Shown here piece by piece: positions 6,484 through 13,785 of a stretch of DNA of 15,009 bases. Source of the stretch: CAYMYN01 sp964394665 (GTDB lineage Bacteria; Planctomycetota; UBA1135; GCA-002686595); assembly GCA_964394665.1 (NCBI GenBank), contig CAYMYN010000062.1, positions 1 through 15,009 of the forward strand, written 5' to 3'. A program made the translations under genes and the position numbers. Within the stretch, counting starts at the first letter, position 1; every line of letters starts with the position of its first letter. Under the pieces are notes generated by a model. That model ran no database searches, was not told the DNA's origin, and worked only from the letters and a program-made list of their open reading frames with translations.

Positions 6484-8066
6484 GCAAGACTGAGATTCCT
6501 CTGGGCTGGGCAGTGGCCCGACTTCCGCAGCTCGTTGCTCCCGGTGGTCGTTTCGTTGATGGCGACTGGGTTGAATCCAAAGATCAGGATCCCGACGGAG
6601 CAATCCGTCTCACGCAGTTAGCCGATGTGGGTGACGGTGTCTGGAGGAACCGATCGTCGCGCTTTATGACTCCCCAAAAGGCGCAGGAGCTTCGCTGCAC
6701 GATTCTCGAAAAAGGCGATGTCCTCATCGCTCGGATGCCGGATCCACTTGGTAGATCGTGCACCTTCCCCGGTGACTCCCGAGACTGCGTGACGGTCGTC
6801 GACGTGTGCATCGTGCGACCAGCACATGACGGAATCTCAACGCGGTGGCTATCGCACTTCATCAACACGCCGAAGTTCCGGTCGGCGATCTACCAACTCC
6901 AGAGTGGCTCTACCCGGAAGCGAATCTCGCGGATGAACCTCGGGACTCTGGAACTGCTCATCCCGCCTACGAATGAGCAGCATCGCCTTGCGGACGCCAT
7001 CGAGTCCTACTTCACCCGGCTCGACGACGCTGTGGCGACCCTGGAGCGGGTGCAGCGCAACCTGAAACGCTATCGCGCCTCGGTGCTCAAGGCCGCCGTC
7101 GAAGGACGCCTGGTGCCAACCGAGGCCGAGCTGGCCCGCGCCGAGGGCCGCGACTACGAGCCCGCTTCCGTCCTCCTGGAGCGCATCCTCGCCGAACGCC
7201 GCCGCCGCTGGGAGGAAGCTGAGCTGGCGAAGATGCAGGCCAAAGGCAAGACTCCGAAGGACGACAATTGGAAGGCGAGGTACACAGAGCCCTTGTCGCC
7301 CAACCACAGCGAACTAGCCGAGATCCCCGAGGGATGGGTGTGGGCAACCGTAGACCAGATTGCCGCCGTGAAGGGAGGGATCACCAAGGGCCAAAAGCCA
7401 AGGAAGGACGAACGCTATCGGACCGTCCCTTATCTCCGCGTAGCCAACGTCCAGCGTGGCTTCCTCGATCTCACGGAGATGAAGGCCATCGAGGCTCGGG
7501 ATACCCAGATCGAGGACCTGCGCCTGGAACTGGGCGACGTGCTCTTCAACGAGGGAGGCGATCGGGACAAGCTGGGTCGGGGTTGGATCTGGCGTGGAGA
7601 GCTACCCGAGTGCATTCATCAGAACCATGTCTTTCGCGCGCGCATCTACACGGCGGACCTACTTCCCGAGTTCCTTTCCTGGTACGGCAATTCGACCGGG
7701 CAGAGATACTTCTTCGACGAAGGCAAGCAGACGACGAACCTTGCTTCGATCAACATGACCAAGCTCCGGGGTCTTCCCGTCCCTATTCCGCCTCTCGTTG
7801 AACAGCAACGGATACGCGCTGCGGTCGAAGAGCAGATCTCCGTTGCCGACGCTGCCCTTGCTGCGACAGCGCGCGAGAGCGTTCGGTGCACCCGTCTCCG
7901 CCAGTCCATTCTCAAGTGGGCCTTCGAGGGCCGCCTCGTGGACCAGGACCTGACCGACGAGCCTGCATCTCGCCTCCTCGAACGCATCCAGGCCGAGCGC
8001 GAGTCCGCGAACGGCCAAACCCAGCGAAGCCCTCGCCGCACGAGAGCGAGGTCACCGAAGTCATGA
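6480..8066 (+). CDS. hsdS: Type I restriction-modification specificity subunit S
   Basis: A 528-residue DNA-recognition subunit that sets the bipartite target for both restriction and methylation. Layout: target-recognition domain 1 (about 8-160), central conserved helical region (162-250), linker, TRD2 (about 283-438), distal conserved helical region (439-510), and a basic tail. Both TRDs end alike (LIPPTNEQHRLADAI and PIPPLVEQQRIRAAV), and the conserved regions repeat: SVLKAAVEGRLVP...EPASVLLERILAER (201-240) against SILKWAFEGRLVD...EPASRLLERIQAER (476-507). This is the usual pseudo-twofold design. Length is normal to slightly long. ATG 6480 overlaps the hsdR stop; no strong ribosome binding site is seen, so translation probably depends on coupling. 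Both TRDs are about 55-60% GC, while the central conserved region reaches about 70%, as expected from TRD exchange. The target cannot be read from sequence. Confidence 0.96.
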   Translation: MSKTEIPLGWAVARLPQLVAPGGRFVDGDWVESKDQDPDGAIRLTQLADVGDGVWRNRSSRFMTPQKAQELRCTILEKGDVLIARMPDPLGRSCTFPGDSRDCVTVVDVCIVRPAHDGISTRWLSHFINTPKFRSAIYQLQSGSTRKRISRMNLGTLELLIPPTNEQHRLADAIESYFTRLDDAVATLERVQRNLKRYRASVLKAAVEGRLVPTEAELARAEGRDYEPASVLLERILAERRRRWEEAELAKMQAKGKTPKDDNWKARYTEPLSPNHSELAEIPEGWVWATVDQIAAVKGGITKGQKPRKDERYRTVPYLRVANVQRGFLDLTEMKAIEARDTQIEDLRLELGDVLFNEGGDRDKLGRGWIWRGELPECIHQNHVFRARIYTADLLPEFLSWYGNSTGQRYFFDEGKQTTNLASINMTKLRGLPVPIPPLVEQQRIRAAVEEQISVADAALAATARESVRCTRLRQSILKWAFEGRLVDQDLTDEPASRLLERIQAERESANGQTQRSPRRTRARSPKS

Positions 8067-9613
8067 GCGACGCCGCCAACCGCATCGTCCAAAAGCTCTG
8101 GTCGTACTGCCACGTCCTGCGCGACGACGGGCTCTCGTACCAGGACTACCTGGAGCAGCTCACCTTCCTGCTCTTCCTCAAGATGGCCGACGAGCGCGCA
8201 CGGCTCACGGGCGAGGAGCAAGCGATCCAGCTCGGGTACCGCTGGGGCGACCTCGCGGCGCCACAGATGGAGGGCGTCGAGCTCGAGCAGCACTACCGGC
8301 ACACGCTCGCGTACCTGGGCAAGCAGGGCGGGATGCTTGGGCTGATCTTCGAGAAGGCTCAGAACAAGATCCAGGACCCCGCCAAGCTGCGCCAGCTCGT
8401 CGTCGAGCTGATCGGCAAGGAGAACTGGTCGGCGATGTCCGCCGACGTGAAGGGCGACGCCTACGAGGGCCTCCTTGAGCGCAACGCCCAGGACACGAAG
8501 AGCGGCGCGGGGCAGTACTTCACCCCGCGCGCCGTCATCGATGCGATCGTCGACTGCGTACGACCCCAGCCTGGCGAGGTTGTCGCCGATCCTGCCTGCG
8601 GCACGGGCGGCTTCCTCCTCGCTGCACACGAGTACGTCAAGAGCCACGCCGAACTCGACCGCGACCAGAAGCGACACCTGCGTTTCCAAACCCTGCGCGG
8701 CACCGAGCTGGTGCCCAACGTCGCCCGCCTGTGTGGGATGAACCTCTACCTGCACGGCATCGGCCCCGACGGCACCGACGACCACGAGCCGCCGATCAAG
8801 ACCGACGACGCGCTGCGAGACGAACCCCACGACCACGCCGACGTCGTAGTCACCAACCCGCCCTTCGGCAAGAAGTCCTCGATCACGATCGTGAACGAGG
8901 AGGGCGAGAGCGACCGCCAGTCGCTGACCTACAACCGCCCCGACTTCTGGACAACCACCTCGAACAAGCAGCTCAACTTCGTCCAGCACGTGAAGTCGCT
9001 GCTCAAGGTCCACGGCCGCGCCGCCGTCGTCGTGCCCGACAACGTCCTCTTCGAGGGCGGAGCCGGGGAAACAGTGCGCCGCAACCTCCTGCGCGAGTGC
9101 GAGGTGCACACCCTGCTGCGCCTCCCGACCGGCATCTTCTACGCCCAAGGCGTGAAGGCCAACGTGCTCTTCTTCGACCGCAAGCCCGGCGCGAAGGACC
9201 CGTGGACGAAGACCATCTGGGTCTACGACCTCCGCACCAACAAGCACTTCACGCTAAAGACCAAGCGCATGACCCGCGCCGACCTCGACGAGTTCGTCGA
9301 GTGCTACCGCCCCGAGAGCCGCAACCGCCGCAAGGCCACCTGGTCCGACAAGACCCCCGAGGGCCGCTGGCGACCGTACACCTACGACGAGATCCTCGCC
9401 CGCGACAAGATCAGCCTCGACCTCTTCTGGCTCCGCGACGAGAGCCTCGAAGACTCCGCCAACCTCCCCGAACCGCACCTCCTCGCCCAGGAGATCGCCG
9501 ACGACCTGCGATCCGCCCTCAGCCAGATCGAGGACGTACTGGGAGATCTGGAGGTTCGTTCGAGCGTCTCCCCCTCGCCCGACGTACGCGCGTCGAGGAA
9601 TCATCGTCCATGA
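8063..9613 (+). CDS. hsdM: Type I restriction-modification DNA methyltransferase subunit M (N6-adenine)
   Basis: A 516-residue N6-adenine methyltransferase that, with HsdS, methylates the host target and forms the core to which HsdR binds. N-terminal helical HsdM_N region (about 5-130, with YQDYLEQLTFLLFLKMADE), the linker GAGQYFTPRAVI (148-159), SAM-binding motif I VADPACGTGGF (174-184), and catalytic motif IV TNPPF (264-268). The later LNFVQH (304-309) and AVVVPDNVLFEGG (321-333) segments are also typical. ATG 8063 was chosen over a longer open frame because it overlaps the hsdS stop (ATGA) and begins the recognisable family sequence; the 59 upstream codons are hsdS in another frame. Its stop overlaps the dcm-type gene. 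GC is high (about 72% on a sample line), like hsdR. Confidence 0.97.
   Translation: MSDAANRIVQKLWSYCHVLRDDGLSYQDYLEQLTFLLFLKMADERARLTGEEQAIQLGYRWGDLAAPQMEGVELEQHYRHTLAYLGKQGGMLGLIFEKAQNKIQDPAKLRQLVVELIGKENWSAMSADVKGDAYEGLLERNAQDTKSGAGQYFTPRAVIDAIVDCVRPQPGEVVADPACGTGGFLLAAHEYVKSHAELDRDQKRHLRFQTLRGTELVPNVARLCGMNLYLHGIGPDGTDDHEPPIKTDDALRDEPHDHADVVVTNPPFGKKSSITIVNEEGESDRQSLTYNRPDFWTTTSNKQLNFVQHVKSLLKVHGRAAVVVPDNVLFEGGAGETVRRNLLRECEVHTLLRLPTGIFYAQGVKANVLFFDRKPGAKDPWTKTIWVYDLRTNKHFTLKTKRMTRADLDEFVECYRPESRNRRKATWSDKTPEGRWRPYTYDEILARDKISLDLFWLRDESLEDSANLPEPHLLAQEIADDLRSALSQIEDVLGDLEVRSSVSPSPDVRASRNHRP
9595..9600 (+). promoter_or_regulatory. Ribosome binding site of the cytosine methyltransferase gene
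   Basis: GAGGAA lies 9 nt before ATG 9610, inside the 3' end of hsdM. It supports the ATGA-overlapping start. Confidence 0.65.
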
Positions 9614-10986
9614 GCAGCCCTACGGCACGCCCGAACGCTCGAACGCCCGGGAACGCCTCGTACGAGCAGGTCCTTCGCGCCGTCAGCTTGTTTAGCAACT
9701 GCGGGGCAGGCGACATCGGCTACGCCGGGGCCGGCTTCCAGTTCGAGATCATGGCGGAGCTGGACCCGCGCCGGCTCCAGGTCGCTCTTCTTAACCATCG
9801 CTCCGCGAGTGGAGTCCCCGGCGATCTCCGAAGCACATGGACTGAGGTCGTCCGTCACTACCAGAAGTCGGTGGGAGAGCAACCACCCGCTCTCCTCGCT
9901 GCTTGCCCTCCTTGTCAGGGCATGAGTTCCATCCGAAGTGGCAGGGGCCGTGCCAGTGATCCCGATGCAGGCACGCAAGACGGGCGTAACCTCCTGGTCG
10001 AAGTCATCGCCGACACCGCCCGAGAGCTACGCCCGCGCATCGTCGTCGTCGAGAACGTGCCGGCCTTCTTCGTCCGCAAGGTACGGCACCCCAGGACGAG
10101 AAGAGCCGTCTCTGCTGCGTGGCTTCTGAGACGGAGGCTCCAAAACGACTACGCCTGCTTTCCGTTCCTGGCCGACCTGGCGGAGTACGGAGTGCCGCAG
10201 ACCCGCAAACGGGCCTTCCTGACCTTTGTCCGCAGGGGGGACGAAGGACTCCAACGCCTCGTGGACGAAGATGCTGCACCCTACCCCCGCCCGACGCGAT
10301 CGACCGGTCATCCCCGACGGAAGCCGGTGACCCTCCGGCAAGCACTTACCGAGCTGGGAGCCTCGCCGTTGGATGCGGCTTCGCCTCACGCCGCTTCGGA
10401 CGCGAACGACCCCCTGCACTCGGTGCCCGTGTGGGACGAGGACCGTTACGCGATGGTCGCCGCGATACCGGCTGACTCGGGTGGAAGTGCCTGGGAGACG
10501 AGTCGTTGTCGGACTTGCGGACCCGTGCAGGTGTCTGCGAACTGCGCCCGCTGTCCGAAGTGCGACGAACCTCTGTTACGCCCCGTGACCAAGGCAAAGA
10601 ACGGTCGCTGGCGGCTTATCAGCGGATTTCGCTCCTCCAGCTACAGGCGGATGTACTCGGATAGGCCCGCCGCCACGATCACCACCGCGAGCGGGCATGT
10701 CGGCAGCTCGTTCACGATCCACCCCTTCGAGAACCGGCTCCTGAGCCCGCGCGAGTGCGCACACCTGCAGACCCTTCCCCGCTCCTTCCGCTGGGGCGGG
10801 GCTCTCAACGAGTGGGGCGCGACCAACGTGCGCGCAATGATCGGCGAGGCCGTGCCGCCCCTGTTCACGAGGCTACACGGACTCGTCCTGAACTGGGTGC
10901 TCACGGGGCAACGAACCCGCGCGCCGATCGACGCGTCAGACGACCGATGCGTCCGCGCGGCACGACAGATGACCGACAACAGGTGA
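9610..10986 (+). CDS. dcm: DNA cytosine-C5 methyltransferase with a zinc-ribbon-like insert
   Basis: A 458-residue 5-methylcytosine methyltransferase using SAM. Motif I SLFSNCGAGDIGYAGAGF (26-43), catalytic motif IV CPPCQG (nucleophile Cys102), motif VI ENV (148-150), motif VIII QTRKR (197-201), motif IX RPAATITT (352-359), RLLSPRECAHLQTLP (376-390) and motif X IGEAVPPLF (411-419) are all present, so it should be active. The target-recognition region holds five cysteines, C300-x2-C303-x8-C312-x2-C315-x2-C318, a likely zinc ribbon. ATG 9610 overlaps the hsdM stop and has GAGGAA upstream. GC drops to about 62% compared with about 72% in hsdM, which hints that this gene and vsr joined the operon from elsewhere. 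It may protect DNA from the neighbouring GHKL-nuclease. The recognised sequence is unknown; the symbol is given for the family, not the E. coli site. Confidence 0.95.
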   Translation: MSSPTARPNARTPGNASYEQVLRAVSLFSNCGAGDIGYAGAGFQFEIMAELDPRRLQVALLNHRSASGVPGDLRSTWTEVVRHYQKSVGEQPPALLAACPPCQGMSSIRSGRGRASDPDAGTQDGRNLLVEVIADTARELRPRIVVVENVPAFFVRKVRHPRTRRAVSAAWLLRRRLQNDYACFPFLADLAEYGVPQTRKRAFLTFVRRGDEGLQRLVDEDAAPYPRPTRSTGHPRRKPVTLRQALTELGASPLDAASPHAASDANDPLHSVPVWDEDRYAMVAAIPADSGGSAWETSRCRTCGPVQVSANCARCPKCDEPLLRPVTKAKNGRWRLISGFRSSSYRRMYSDRPAATITTASGHVGSSFTIHPFENRLLSPRECAHLQTLPRSFRWGGALNEWGATNVRAMIGEAVPPLFTRLHGLVLNWVLTGQRTRAPIDASDDRCVRAARQMTDNR

Positions 10987-11032
10987 ATCACCCCGTGGCA
11001 ATCGTTCAGCGAAGTCGCTCCGTCGAGAGGCT

Positions 11033-11036
11033 GAGG
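11033..11036 (+). promoter_or_regulatory. Ribosome binding site deciding the vsr start
   Basis: GAGG, with a further GAGAGG at 11025-11030, sits 9 nt before GTG 11046. It favours this start over GTG 10983, which overlaps the preceding stop (GTGA) but has no clear ribosome binding site. Confidence 0.4.
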
Positions 11037-11045
11037 CGGTCGATC

Positions 11046-11450
11046 GTGACTGACGAGCTCACTTCGGCGCGGATGCGCCGAATTCCCCGCGCGGACACTT
11101 CGATCGAGAGGCAGGTGAGGCGTGCCGCGCACCGCCTCGGCGCGCGGTACCGCCTCCAGGACAAGGACCTCCCAGGCTCGCCAGACCTTGCGAATCGCGC
11201 GAAGCGGTGGGCCGTCTTCGTCCACGGGTGCTTCTGGCACGCTCACGACGGCTGCGCCAGTGCAACCATTCCCTCAAGAAACCGCAGCTACTGGATCGCG
11301 AAGTTCGCGAACAATCGTGAGCGCGACCGAACCGCGCTGACGGAGTTGTCGAAGCGCGGATTCCGGCACCTCGTCATCTGGGAGTGTGAGGTTCGTCGGC
11401 GGCCAAGCGAGATGTTGCGAACCCTGGAACGGTTCCTCAGTCGGGAGTAG
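11046..11450 (+). CDS. vsr: Very short patch repair (Vsr) mismatch endonuclease
   Basis: A nicking endonuclease that starts repair of T:G mismatches produced when 5-methylcytosine deaminates, so it protects the target sites of the adjacent methyltransferase. From GTG 11046 it has 134 residues. It opens with the family pattern TDELTSARMRRIPRADTSIE. Active-site Asp47 (PGSPD), His60 and His65, and zinc ligands Cys62, His67, Cys70 and Cys114 line up with E. coli Vsr; the HGCFWHAHDGC segment has one extra residue before the last Cys. ERDR (92-95) and IWECE (111-115) are also typical. Two other starts are possible: GTG 10983 (155 residues, GTGA overlap with the dcm-type stop) and ATG 11073. Its last 14 nt overlap the converging GHKL gene. 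Confidence 0.93.
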   Translation: MTDELTSARMRRIPRADTSIERQVRRAAHRLGARYRLQDKDLPGSPDLANRAKRWAVFVHGCFWHAHDGCASATIPSRNRSYWIAKFANNRERDRTALTELSKRGFRHLVIWECEVRRRPSEMLRTLERFLSRE

Positions 11451-13458
11451 CGGTCGCCGCTACGGCCTCAGCGTCTCCCTGGGACGCGCCCTCGACTCCG
11501 GCCGCTTCTGAGAGCGCGTCTCGGAACTGCGCGTGACTGCGCTTCGCGCGCTCGATCAGGTCCGTCCACGTGGTGAAGAAGACGAACCCCGAGTTCCGGA
11601 AGGACTCGGCGACGCTCTTCGCATCGTCGCGGAGTTGGTTCGCGATGAGGTGACTCTGAACGTGGTAGTAGACTACCGCCTCCGGGTCCGTGATCTCCGT
11701 GAACCGGCGGAGGACGTATTCGCGATACTTGTTCGCCTGTAGCAGGTTCTCGGAGGTCGCGGTCCATGACGCTCGCTTGATCTCGACGATGTGCAGAGTT
11801 CCGGCCACGCCAGCACAGAAGAAGTCGGCGCGGTCCAGGTCTCCTTCGTCGCCTGCGGGCGCGAGCCCGAACTCGTCCCGAATCCACGTCGAGACCCTGG
11901 CTTCCGCCCTGCTGAGCATCCACGCGGGGTGCATCAGCCACGGGTTCCTCTCCAAGTGGGTGGAAAGAACGCCGCGTTCCCGAGCATCGTCAGAGTGCAG
12001 CTTCTCCAGGCCGTCGATCGCGGCGAGGTTGCTCTCCACGATCTGCAAGAGGGTCACTGCGGTCCGAACTTCGAGCTTCGTCAAGAACTCGTTGAGCTGC
12101 TCCAGGTCGGACGCGTCCGCTTCCCTGATCTTCTGGATGATGCTACGCAGAGTCGCGTTCTCCAGGGCGTCGAGGAACCAGGAGAGGATCTCCTCGAACT
12201 CCGCCGCCTCCATCTCGACGGACTTGAACTTCTCGATGAAGGTGAGCGCTACGGTGCGGTACGAGGGGGCGAGCGCCTCGACGCGCTGCCTCATCCTCGG
12301 GTTCAGCTCGCGCACTTGTTTCTCGCGCCTCTCCGCCCTCCGCTTCGCCCACTCTGCGAGGTGTTGCTTGACGAGGGTCTGACCCCAGGTCTGCATGGCT
12401 TGCCCTTGCGGGCTCTCCCAAGCGATCGCTCCGCGATGCGTGGCGATGAGGTCGGCGTCCAAGTCCAGCCACTCGGCCTTCACCATTCCGCACATGTAGC
12501 GCAGCCCGTGCTGCCCCGTGACGCCGCCGCTGATGTCGAAGAACGTCGCCTCTTGCGAGACCTTGCCGCGCGTGTAGATGAGGATGCCCGAGAGGTCTCC
12601 GTCGTTCTGGTGGAGAGGACTCTCGGAGAAGCCCATCCAGTACGAGACCGGCCCGCAGCCAGGGACTTCGGCCTCCAACCATCCTTCATCGGGCCATCGC
12701 CACTGGAGTTCGTAGTCCTCGGGATCGAGGTCTTGCCCGCAGATCGCCACTCTGAACTGCGGTCCGAGCAGCAAGAAGCGTCGCGACATGCTCCGACGGA
12801 ACCGTCCGCCGTTGATGGCTCGCCGCTGGTGCAGGCTGCGCAGAACCACAGTCGTGCCTTGCGTAGTCCGTGCTCCCTCTGGTGCCTTCGACACCGGACC
12901 CGCGTACAGCAGCTCCACCGGTGCCGGGTCCCTACCTGCTTGCTTGAGCTTGTCCAGCGAGAGCCGGAACCAGAGCAGCACCCGCTCGTTCTGCGAGGCG
13001 TCCTCGTCGCGGTGGATCGTCTGGACCTCCACCACGTCGGCGATCCCGAAGCCGGCGAGCTTCCCGATCCCCTTGCGTCCCTGGAGAAGCCTCCCTCCCG
13101 GCGACTTATCGGTTCCTTCTGCCTGCCTTCGGTCTCGACCAACGTCGAGGTAGCCGTCGCGGACCATCTCCCAGTTCATCCCGATGCCGTCGTCCTCGAT
13201 CCGGATCTCGTGATCCGCGTTCGAGGGGTCCCACGCCATGTCGAGGGGTACGGACACGTGCACTTCGGATGCGTCCGCATCCCACGAGTTCGAGATCAGC
13301 TCTGCGATCGCCGGCACCGGCTTGCCCGAGTACATCTGGACGCCGAGGTGCTTGACGACGCTCCCGGCGAAGGTCAGGACGAGTTCGCCGGGGTCTCGGT
13401 TCGGAAGCAACAGGGCGGGCGTCATCGGGTTGCTGTCGTGGATCTGTGGGTCGGGCAC
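11437..13458 (-). CDS. MutL/MORC-like GHKL ATPase with C-terminal PD-(D/E)XK nuclease-like domain
   Basis: A 673-residue protein from GTG 13458; ATG 13425 (662 residues) is an equal alternative, since neither has a clear ribosome binding site and a stop lies just upstream. The N-terminus is a Bergerat (HATPase_c_3) ATPase: Glu53 and Asn57 in AELISNSWDADA, DDGIGM (89-94), and GRKGIGKLAGFG (127-138), the G2-type loop seen in MutL/MORC relatives. A transducer-like middle follows, then a long charged helical stretch (about 365-500). The C-terminus starts with HLERNPWLMHPAW (501-513) and holds Arg-x-Asp545 and Glu559-x-Lys561 (IVEIKRA), a PD-(D/E)XK signature similar in layout to DUF4263/Shedu-type nucleases. 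GHKL ATPases of this kind are known beside m5C methyltransferases and Vsr in restriction-like systems, so it is a good candidate restriction effector. It converges on vsr, so it is separately transcribed. ATPase call firm; nuclease call likely. Confidence 0.85.
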   Translation of the reverse strand: MPDPQIHDSNPMTPALLLPNRDPGELVLTFAGSVVKHLGVQMYSGKPVPAIAELISNSWDADASEVHVSVPLDMAWDPSNADHEIRIEDDGIGMNWEMVRDGYLDVGRDRRQAEGTDKSPGGRLLQGRKGIGKLAGFGIADVVEVQTIHRDEDASQNERVLLWFRLSLDKLKQAGRDPAPVELLYAGPVSKAPEGARTTQGTTVVLRSLHQRRAINGGRFRRSMSRRFLLLGPQFRVAICGQDLDPEDYELQWRWPDEGWLEAEVPGCGPVSYWMGFSESPLHQNDGDLSGILIYTRGKVSQEATFFDISGGVTGQHGLRYMCGMVKAEWLDLDADLIATHRGAIAWESPQGQAMQTWGQTLVKQHLAEWAKRRAERREKQVRELNPRMRQRVEALAPSYRTVALTFIEKFKSVEMEAAEFEEILSWFLDALENATLRSIIQKIREADASDLEQLNEFLTKLEVRTAVTLLQIVESNLAAIDGLEKLHSDDARERGVLSTHLERNPWLMHPAWMLSRAEARVSTWIRDEFGLAPAGDEGDLDRADFFCAGVAGTLHIVEIKRASWTATSENLLQANKYREYVLRRFTEITDPEAVVYYHVQSHLIANQLRDDAKSVAESFRNSGFVFFTTWTDLIERAKRSHAQFRDALSEAAGVEGASQGDAEAVAATATPD

Positions 13459-13647
13459 AGGCGGGGAGGTCGGCTACGGCCTTGGGCATGTCGGCGCTCA
13501 TCGCGAAGCGCGACTCCGGGGGCAGAACTATGACGATCTGACGAGGTGATCGGTTGCAGTTGATGCCGGCCCCACCCGGAAGTCCAGCGCGCCTCCGCGC
13601 CTCTACGGCGTACTCCGCCGCCGAGGGCCCCCGAGCCCGCTCGAAGC

Positions 13648-13681
13648 CCCCGTTTGTCCGCTCCAGTCCACCCCTGTCCAC
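13648..13681 (+). repeat. 34-nt direct repeat, copy 1 (near right att site)
   Basis: It begins CCCCGTTTGTCCGCTCCAG and ends TGTCCAC, with 33 of 34 positions identical to the copy at 13710-13743. The copies are 62 bp apart, start to start. Each contains GTCCAC twice. Lying just inside the right attachment site, they may be arm-type integrase or accessory-factor sites. Confidence 0.8.
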
Positions 13682-13709
13682 GACGCCCGCACGCCAGCCC
13701 CCTCCCGAT

Positions 13710-13743
13710 CCCCGTTTGTCCGCTCCAGTCCACTCCTGTCCAC
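13710..13743 (+). repeat. 34-nt direct repeat, copy 2 (near right att site)
   Basis: Second copy of the repeat at 13648-13681, differing by one C-to-T change. It ends 27 nt before the tRNA-derived segment. The pair falls outside any supported gene. Confidence 0.8.
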
Positions 13744-13750
13744 TCGGCGC

Positions 13751-13785
13751 CCGCCGCTAGGAACACCGTATTCCTAAACCGGCGG
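13751..13785. repeat. Inverted repeat across the presumed crossover
   Basis: TAGGAA (13758-13763) and TTCCTA (13771-13776) form a perfect 6-bp inverted repeat around a 7-nt centre CACCGTA. An outer CCGCCG (13751-13756) pairs with CGGCGG (13780-13785). Tyrosine recombinase core sites typically are inverted repeats around a 6-8 bp overlap, so this may be part of the recombination site. The right half is tRNA-derived. Confidence 0.55.

Noticed and set aside
7646..9247. 533-codon minus-strand open frame across hsdS and hsdM
   Set aside because: It is antisense to two well-supported genes, and its Val/Leu/Asp/Glu-rich sequence is typical of mirror frames in GC-rich DNA.
11791..13533. 580-codon plus-strand open frame opposite the GHKL gene
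   Set aside because: It lacks any family pattern and lies entirely antisense to a gene with clear ATPase motifs.
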